In this document: positions 35,434-43,000 of the stretch, one piece after another | Numbering within the stretch: position 1 is the first letter of the stretch | How the letters are laid out: each line of letters begins with the position of its first letter | Assembly: GCA_045807125.1 (NCBI GenBank) | Contig: JBJMHZ010000052.1 | Location: 1-64,000 of the forward strand | Source of the DNA: JBJMHZ01 sp045807125 | Lineage (GTDB): Bacteria; Actinomycetota; Actinomycetes; JAWWOL01 | DNA: 64,000 nucleotides | Direction of reading: 5' to 3' | Translations under genes and position numbers: made by a program | Notes under the pieces: model-generated | Databases searched by the model: none | The model's input: the letters and a program-made list of their open reading frames with translations, nothing else | Told to the model about the DNA's origin: nothing

Positions 35434-38400
35434 GCGAGACCGAGGCGGTCCTCGAGCGGGGCGTCGAGCCGATCGCGGTCGTCGGCCTCAGCTTGAAGGT
35501 GCCCGGCGCCGACGGCGCCGAGCAGTTCTGGCGCAACCTGGTCAACGGCGTCGAGTCGCGCACCGAGCACAGCCGGGAGGACCAGGCCGCCAAGGGCGTG
35601 CCGCGCGCGGTGCTCGACGACCCGGCGTTCGTGCCGGTGGCTCCCGTCCTCGACCGGCTGGCCGACTTCGACGCCGGGCTGTTCGGGATGAGCGACCGCG
35701 AGGCCGACGTGGCCGATCCGCAGCAGCGGCTGTTCCTCGAGCACGCGCATGCCGCCCTGCTCGACGCGGGCTGCGACCCCGCGCGCTACGACGGCGAGAT
35801 CGGCGTCTACGCGGGCACCAACGCCGACACGTACCAGTGGCTCAACGTGCGGCGCAACCCGCAGGCGGTGGCCGCATCCGGCGAGCTGAGCATCGGCCTC
35901 GGCAACAAGTCCGACTACCTCGCGAGCACCGTCTCGTACCGGCTGAACCTGCGCGGGCCGAGCCTGGCGGTGCGCGCCGGCTGCTCGTCCTCGCTGGTGG
36001 CGGTGCACCTCGCGGCCGAGGCGCTGCGGAACGGCGAGTGCGACGCGGCCCTCGCCGGCGGCGTGTGCGTCGAGCTGCCGCACGGCGTCGGCTACCTCGC
36101 CGTCGACGGCTACAGCTCGGCCGACGGGCGCTGCCGGCCCTTCGACGCGAGCGCCGACGGCACGGTGTGGAGCAGCGGCGTCGGCGTGGTGCTGCTGAAG
36201 CGGTTGGCCGACGCGCTCGCCGACGGCGACGACGTCCGCGCGCTGCTCATCGGCAACGCGATCAACAACGACGGAGCCACCAAGGTGGGGTTCACCGCGC
36301 CGAGCGTGAGCGGCCAGCTCGAGGTGATCGTGCAGGCGCTCGCGGCGGCGGGGATCGACCCGCGGACGGTCGGCTACGTCGAGGCGCACGGCACCGGCAC
36401 CGCCCTCGGCGACCCGATCGAGATCGCGGCGCTCAGCGCGGCGTACGGCCAGGGCACGAGCGAGCGCGGCTGGTGCGGCGTCGGCTCGGTGAAGTCCAAC
36501 ATCGGGCACCTGAGCCACGCCGGCGGCGTGGTCGGCCTCGTCAAGGCGGTGCTGGCGCTCGAGCACGGGCTGATCCCGCCGACGGTGAACTTCGAGCGGC
36601 CCAACCCGGAGATCGACTTCGAGGGCAGCCCGTTCTACGTGGTCTCCACCCTCACCAAGTGGGACCGCGACGGCGGCCCGCGCCGGGCGGGGGTCAGCTC
36701 GCTCGGCCTCGGCGGCACCAACGCCCACGTCATCCTCGAGGAGGCGCCGGAGCCGGCTCCGGCAGGGGACCGGCCCGCCGACGCCCACCTGATCCAGGTC
36801 TCGGCCGCGACGCCGACCGCGCTCGCCGCGTCCTGCTCGCGCGTCGCGGCCCACCTCGCCCAGCACCCGGGTCTCGACCTGCTCGATGTCGCCCACGCCC
36901 TCGACGTCGGCCGGCCGGCGTACCGGCACCGGGCCGCGGTGGTCGCGACCGACCGGGCCGACGCGGCCACCGCCCTGACCGCCGAGAAGCGGCGGGTCAC
37001 CGGCGACGCCGCCGCGCCACCGAAGGTGGCGTTCCTCTTCTCCGGGCCGGGCTCGCAGTACGCCGGGATGGGCGCGCGGCTGCACGCGGCCGAGCCGGCG
37101 TTCGCGGCGGCCGTCGACGACTGCGCGGCCGCCGCCGGCGCCGAGCTCGACGTCGACCTGCGCGAGCTGCTGCTCGACACCGGGGAGCCGGCGGCGGCCC
37201 GGCTGGCCGAGCCGGTCGCCGCGCACCTCGCGCTGTTCGCCGTCGGCTACGGGCTCGCCGAGCTCTGGCGGCACTGGGGCGTCACCCCCGCCGCGATGGT
37301 CGGCCACTCGGTCGGTGAGCTGGTGGCGGCGACCGTGGCCGGCGTCTTCGACCTGCCGGGCGCGCTGCGCGTCGTCGCGGCGCGCGGCCGGCTCGTGGCG
37401 TCCGGGCCGCCGGCCGCGGCGCTCGCCGTGCAGGCCGACGAGGACGCGGTGGCGGGGTCGCTGCCGGACGACGCCTGGATCTCCGTCGTCAACGGGCCGG
37501 GCACGTGCGTGGTCACCGTGACACCGGAGCGCGTCGACGCGCTCGAGCGGCACCTGCGCGAGCGCGGCCTCAAGTGGACCGTGCTGCGCGCTCCGTACGC
37601 GGCGCACTCGCCGCTGCTGGACCCCGTGCGCGACGACTTCGCCGCCGTCGTCGCCGCGGTGCCGAGGCAGGCTCCGGCCCTGCCGCTCTGGTCGACGCTC
37701 ACCGCCGCGCCGCTCACCGCCGAGCAGGCGGTCGACCCGGCGCACTGGGCCGCGCACCTGTGCGGCCCGGTGCGGTTCGGAGCCGCGGTGACCGGCCTCA
37801 CCGCCGCCGACCCGGCCGGCTGGGTGCTCGTGGAGTGCGGCCCCGGCCGGCGGCTGGCCGGGCTGGTCCGGCTCAACGTGCCGTCGGGCCGGCAGCCGCT
37901 GCGCTGCCTGCCGGCGCCCGGCGAGCGGCTCACCGATCTCCAGACGTGGTACGAGGCCGCCGGGCGGCTCTGGGTCGCCGGCGCGCCGGTGCGCCGGCCC
38001 TGGGGAGCCGGCCCCGCCGACCGGCCGCGCCGGGTGCCGCTGCCCGGCTACCCGTACGAGCGGAGCCGGCACTGGATCGACCCGGCGCCCGCCGAGGCGA
38101 TCCCTGCCGCGCAGGAGCGGGTCCCTGCCGCGCCGGAGCCGGCGCGCACCGACGGCGGCGCCGTCGTCGAGGTCCCCGTGTGGCGGCAGCTGCCGGCCGT
38201 GCCCACCGTGCCGGCCGGCGCAGCGACGCCCGGCCGCTGGCTGGTCCTCGCGGCCGACGGCCTGGGCGACGCGCTGGCCGCCCGCCTGCGGACGGCGGGG
38301 TCCGACGTGACGGTGGTGCGCCCCGGCGACGGCTTCGCCGCCGGCCCCGACGGATACGTGATCCGCCCGACCGAGCGCGCCGACCACGAGCGGGCGCTGG

Positions 38401-40094
38401 CCGAGCTGCTCGCGCCCGGCCCGTCCGGCGACGCGCCGCTTCGGGTGGTGCACGCCTGGGCGCTCGCCGGCGCCCCGGCCGGGGGCGACCTGACCGCGGC
38501 GCGGGAGGCGCTGCGGCTCGGCTACCTCAGCCTGGTCACGCTGGTGCAGGCGCTGCCCGACCGGCCGGTGGAGCTGGACGTGGTGACCGCCGGCGCCGAG
38601 GACGTGCTGGGTGGCGACCTGCTCCGGCCAGAGCACGCGACCGTCGCCGGCGTGGTGCGGGTGACGCCCCTCGAGCGCCCGGCCTGCTCGGTGCGGTGGG
38701 TCGACGTCCCAGCCGACCCAGCCGACCCAGCCGAGCCAGCCGCCGGTGACCGGCCGGACGACCTGGCGGCCCGGTTGGCCACCGAATTGCTCCGGCCGGA
38801 CCGCCCGGCCGCGCTCGCCCTGCGGCGGGGCCGGCGGTGGGTCCGCGAGATCGAGAGCGTCGACCTGGGCGCCCAGCCGACCGAGCCGACCGAGCCGACC
38901 GAGCCGCGCGAGCGCGGGACGTTCCGGCCGGGCGGCCGCTACCTCATCACCGGCGGCCTCGGCCGGGTCGGCCTCGCGATCGCCGACGACCTGGCGACCC
39001 GGTTCCAGGCGCGGCTGGTGCTGGTGTCGCGCACCGCGCTCCCGCCCCGCGCGGAGTGGTCGGCTCTCGCGGGGGACGGCAACGCGGCGGTGCGACGGAC
39101 GGTGGCCGCGATCCGCTGGCTCGAGCGGGCGGGCGCCGAGGTGCTCCCGGTCGCGGCGGACGTCACCGACCCGGTCCGGCTGCGCGCCGTGCGCGAGGAG
39201 GTGGTCGCCGCGTACGGCGGGCTCGACGGCATCGTGCACGCCGCTCGCCTCCCGGACACCGGGGTCGTCGCGGCCGCCAGGGCTGACGAGGCGACGGCCG
39301 AGCTCGCTCCCAAGCTCGCCGGGGCGCTCGCGCTGCGGGCGGCGTTCGGCGACCTGCCGCTCGAGCTCGTGGTGCTCTGCTCGTCGGTCAGCGCGCTCGC
39401 CGGCGGCGTCGGCCGGGCCGACGACAGCGCAGCCAACGCGTTCCTCGACGCGCACGCCCGCGCGGCGCAGGGTTGGCGGGCGCCGCTGGTGTCGGTGAAC
39501 TGGGGCGCGTGGCACGACGCCGAGCTGCCGGGCGTCGACGGCCTCGACCCCGAAGCGGCGATGGCGGCACTGCACGGGGCGCTCGCGGCCGGCGTCGGAC
39601 CCCAGGTGGCCATCGGCGCGCACGCCGTTGCCGACGTCGCCGAGCACGAGAGCTGGGTGGCGGCCCAGACGGGCTCGCTCACTGCTGCCGGCACCCGAGC
39701 GGGCCCGCCCACCGACGTGCCGGCCGGCGACCTCACCGGCGTGGTCAGCCGGATCTGGAGCGAGGTCATCGGCGTGCCCGACATCGGTCCGCACGACCAC
39801 TTCTTCCAGGTGGGCGGCACGTCGCTGGTCGCGGCCCAGCTCGTGCTGCGGATCAGGCAGGCGGTCGGGGTCCGGCTGTCGATGCGGGTGCTGTTCGACG
39901 CGCCCACCGTCGCCGCCATGGTCGCGCGGATCGAGCGGCTGCGAGCCACCGAGCCCTCCGGGCTGGCCGGGTCCGCCGGGCCGCCCAGCGCAGCCGACGC
40001 GCCGATCCCCCGGCTGCGCCGGCCGGGCCGGCCGGCCGTCCAGGGGGGACCAGGGGGATCAGGGGGATCAGGGGGATCAGGGGGATCAGGGTGA
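35430..40094 (+). CDS. Type I polyketide synthase module, KS-AT-KR-ACP
   Basis: GTG 35430 has ggaggag upstream and overlaps the previous stop (GTGA); 1554 aa. The KS has Cys185 (RAGCSSSL), the His of EAHGTGT and the His of KSNIGHL, and so looks competent. The AT has GHSVGE (Ser627) and a YAAHS specificity element, mixed between malonyl and methylmalonyl types. The KR binds cofactor through TGGLGRVG, but the catalytic Tyr position is Asp1332 (GRADDSAANAF), so it is predicted not to reduce. The ACP has Ser1465 (GGTSL). Low-complexity linkers of Ala-Asp-Pro and Thr-Glu-Pro repeats flank the KR, and the C-terminus is a GGS repeat. It adds one keto-extended unit between the two NRPS proteins. Confidence 0.9.
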   Translation: MSETEAVLERGVEPIAVVGLSLKVPGADGAEQFWRNLVNGVESRTEHSREDQAAKGVPRAVLDDPAFVPVAPVLDRLADFDAGLFGMSDREADVADPQQRLFLEHAHAALLDAGCDPARYDGEIGVYAGTNADTYQWLNVRRNPQAVAASGELSIGLGNKSDYLASTVSYRLNLRGPSLAVRAGCSSSLVAVHLAAEALRNGECDAALAGGVCVELPHGVGYLAVDGYSSADGRCRPFDASADGTVWSSGVGVVLLKRLADALADGDDVRALLIGNAINNDGATKVGFTAPSVSGQLEVIVQALAAAGIDPRTVGYVEAHGTGTALGDPIEIAALSAAYGQGTSERGWCGVGSVKSNIGHLSHAGGVVGLVKAVLALEHGLIPPTVNFERPNPEIDFEGSPFYVVSTLTKWDRDGGPRRAGVSSLGLGGTNAHVILEEAPEPAPAGDRPADAHLIQVSAATPTALAASCSRVAAHLAQHPGLDLLDVAHALDVGRPAYRHRAAVVATDRADAATALTAEKRRVTGDAAAPPKVAFLFSGPGSQYAGMGARLHAAEPAFAAAVDDCAAAAGAELDVDLRELLLDTGEPAAARLAEPVAAHLALFAVGYGLAELWRHWGVTPAAMVGHSVGELVAATVAGVFDLPGALRVVAARGRLVASGPPAAALAVQADEDAVAGSLPDDAWISVVNGPGTCVVTVTPERVDALERHLRERGLKWTVLRAPYAAHSPLLDPVRDDFAAVVAAVPRQAPALPLWSTLTAAPLTAEQAVDPAHWAAHLCGPVRFGAAVTGLTAADPAGWVLVECGPGRRLAGLVRLNVPSGRQPLRCLPAPGERLTDLQTWYEAAGRLWVAGAPVRRPWGAGPADRPRRVPLPGYPYERSRHWIDPAPAEAIPAAQERVPAAPEPARTDGGAVVEVPVWRQLPAVPTVPAGAATPGRWLVLAADGLGDALAARLRTAGSDVTVVRPGDGFAAGPDGYVIRPTERADHERALAELLAPGPSGDAPLRVVHAWALAGAPAGGDLTAAREALRLGYLSLVTLVQALPDRPVELDVVTAGAEDVLGGDLLRPEHATVAGVVRVTPLERPACSVRWVDVPADPADPAEPAAGDRPDDLAARLATELLRPDRPAALALRRGRRWVREIESVDLGAQPTEPTEPTEPRERGTFRPGGRYLITGGLGRVGLAIADDLATRFQARLVLVSRTALPPRAEWSALAGDGNAAVRRTVAAIRWLERAGAEVLPVAADVTDPVRLRAVREEVVAAYGGLDGIVHAARLPDTGVVAAARADEATAELAPKLAGALALRAAFGDLPLELVVLCSSVSALAGGVGRADDSAANAFLDAHARAAQGWRAPLVSVNWGAWHDAELPGVDGLDPEAAMAALHGALAAGVGPQVAIGAHAVADVAEHESWVAAQTGSLTAAGTRAGPPTDVPAGDLTGVVSRIWSEVIGVPDIGPHDHFFQVGGTSLVAAQLVLRIRQAVGVRLSMRVLFDAPTVAAMVARIERLRATEPSGLAGSAGPPSAADAPIPRLRRPGRPAVQGGPGGSGGSGGSGGSG
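40045..40094. repeat. 9-bp tandem repeat (Gly-Gly-Ser codons) at the PKS/NRPS junction
   Basis: The unit gggggatca repeats about four times, encoding (Gly-Gly-Ser)n at the PKS C-terminus. It ends at the GTGA overlap with the next NRPS, and its G-rich run also serves as that gene's ribosome-binding site. Copy-number change would keep frame but alter linker length. Confidence 0.7.
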
Positions 40095-43000
40095 CCGACG
40101 TCGAGAGCCACGCGCCCGGCACCGCGGCGGACGCTGCGCCCGGCACCGCGGCTGACGCTGCAGCTGACGCGGTCTTCACCGTGCCGGCCTCGTACGCGCA
40201 GGAGCGGGTGTGGTTCACCGCGCAGCTCAGCGCCGGGCGACCGCTGTTCAACGTGATGGACGGCATCGCGCTGCCGGCCGGAGCCGACGCCGGCGTCGCG
40301 CGGGCGGCGCTGGAGCTGGTGGTGGCCAGGCACGAGACGCTGCGCACCGCCCTGCGGCTGGCCGACGGCCAGCTGCTCCAGGACGTCCACCCGACGGTGC
40401 CGGTCGAGCTGGCGGTGACCGACCTCGGCGACCTGCCCGAGGCGGAGCGGCAGCGTCGCCGCGCCGAGGTGATCGCCGAGCTGACCGGCCTCGACCTGCC
40501 GATGGACCAGCTGCCGCTGTGGCGGGCCCGGTTGCTGCGGCTCGCCGCCGGCGCGCCAGGCACCTGGGAGCTGATGGTCGTGGCCCACCACGCGGTGGTC
40601 GACGGCACGGCGCTGCTCAACCTGCGCGCCGAGATCGTCGAGGCGTGCGCCGCCCTGGTCGCCGGCCGGCCACCGGAGCTGCCCGAGCTGGCGGTGCAGT
40701 ACGCCGACTTCTCGGTCTGGGAGCGCGAGCAGCTCGAGACCGGCCGGCTGGCCGAGCTGCTCGATCACTGGCGGGGCGTCCTCGCCGGGATGCCGCCCGT
40801 GCATGCGCTGCCGACCGACCGGCCGAGGCCGGCGGTGCGCGCGTTCGCCGGCGCCGACGCCCGGCGGAGCCTGCCGGACGAGGCGCTGGCGGCGCTGCCG
40901 GCCCTGACGCGGGAGGCGTCGGCCAGCCCGGTCATGGTGCTGCTCGCGGCCTTCGCCGCCACGCTGCACCGGCTGGGCGCCGGCGACGACATCGTCGTCG
41001 GCCTGCCGGTCGCGGGCCGGGAGCGCCCGGAGCTGCAACCGCTGCTCGGCATGTTCGTGAACATGCTGGTGCTGCGCATCGACGTCTCCGGCGACCCGTC
41101 CTTCCTCGAGCTGGTGCGGCGGGTCAGGCAGGCCCTGCTGGACGCCTGGGAGCACCAGGACATGCCGTTCCAGAAGCTCGTGGAGGCGCTCGCCCCGCGC
41201 CGCGAGCCGGGCGTGCCGCCGCTGTACCAGATCACCTTCAACTACCTGCCGACCGGCCGAGGCGAGGCGTTCGGGGTGGCCGCCGACGACCTGGCGCTGG
41301 AGGTGGCCGGCGGCGAGGTGCGCCTGGAGCACGACACGGCGCTGTTCGACGCCGGAACCGCGGAGCGGATGGTGGACCGCTACGTGCGGCTGCTGGCCGC
41401 CGCGGTCGCCGAGCCGGCGACCAGGGTCGGCGACCTGCCCGTCCTCGATCCCGCCGAGCGGGAGCAGGTGGTCGCCGGCTGGAACGCCACCGACGTCCCG
41501 CTCCCGGCCACGACCCTCGCCGAGCTGCTCGCCGAGCAGGCCACGCGCACGCCGTCCGCCGTGGCCGTGGACGACGGGGCGACCAGCCTCACCTACGCGC
41601 AGCTGGACGCGGCCGCCGACGCGGTCGCGCAGGAGCTGGTGCGGCACGGCGCGGGGCCGGAGACCGTCGTGGCCGTGCATGCGCCGCGCTCGACCCGGCT
41701 CGTGGTCGCCCTGCTCGGCGTGCTCAAGGCCGGCGCGGCCTACCTGCCGCTCGACCCGGACTACCCGGCGCAGCGCCTGGCGTTCATGCTGGCCGACGCG
41801 GGCGCGGCGCTGGTGCTCGCCGACGAGCTGCCGGCCGGGATCGACGTGCCCGGCACGGTGCTGCCGCTGACCGGCGGAGGCGGCACCGGCGAGCGGCGCC
41901 CGGTGCGGCCCGCGACGCCCGGCAACGCGGCGTACGTCATCTACACCTCCGGCTCGACCGGCCGGCCCAAGGGCGTGGTCAACGCCCATGCCGGCATCGT
42001 CAACCGGCTCGACTGGATGCAGCGGGCGTTCAGCCTCGGGCCGGACGATGTCGTGCTGCACAAGACGCCGATCGGCTTCGACGTGTCGGTGTGGGAGCTG
42101 TTCTGGCCGCTGATCACCGGTGCGCGGCTGGTGCTGGCCCGCCCCGGCGGCCACCGCGACCCGGACCACCTGCGCGAGCTGATCGAGCGGCACGCGGTCA
42201 CCACGGTCCACTTCGTGCCCTCGATGCTGGAGGCCTTCCTGGCCACGGCGGGGTCACCGGGATCAGCCGGGCTGGCCGGCTGCCGCACGCTGCGGCGCAT
42301 CGTCTGCAGCGGCGAGGAGCTGCCGCTGGACCTCGCCCGGCGGTGCGCGAGCCTGCTGCCGGGCGCGGCCCTGCACAACCTCTACGGCCCGACGGAGGCG
42401 GCCGTCGACGTGACCGCCTGGGCATGCACCCCGGCCGCTCTGGCCGGGGTCTCGCGCGTGCCGATCGGCGGCCCGATCAGCGGCGTCCGGACGTACGTGC
42501 TCGACCGGGCCCTGCGCCCGGTGCCGATCGGCGTCGCCGGGCAGCTGCACCTGGGCGGCGTGCAGGTGGCGCGCGGCTACCACGGGCGCCCGGCGCTGAC
42601 CGCGGAGCGCTTCCTTCCCGATCCGTTCGGGCCGCCGGGCGGCCGGCTCTACGCCACCGGCGACCTGGCCCGCTGGCGCCCGGACGGCACCCTCGAGTTC
42701 CTCGGCCGCGCCGACGACCAGGTCAAGCTGCGCGGGCTGCGGATCGAGCCGGGCGAGATCGCCGCGGTGCTGCGCGAGCAGCCCGGGGTGCGCGCCGCCG
42801 CCGTGGTGGTGCGCGGGGCCTCGCCGGGCGACCGCCGGCTGGTGGCCTACCTGGTCCCCGACGGCGCTGCCCCGGACGGCGCGAGCCCCGACGGCGTCGA
42901 CCTGACCACGATCAGGGAGGCGCTTCGGCGCCGCCTGCCGGAGCACATGGTGCCGGCCGCGTTCGTCACCCTCGACGCGCTGCCGCTGTCGCCGAACGGC

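Noticed and set aside
35079..39800. 1573-codon minus-strand open frame opposite the PKS
   Set aside because: Same shadow effect; the plus strand has all KS, AT and ACP motifs.
39473..40090. Upstream extension of the C-A-T-TE-MFS frame
   Set aside because: Arg/Gly-rich sequence overlapping the PKS KR/ACP region in another frame. GTG 40091 gives a normal coupled start.
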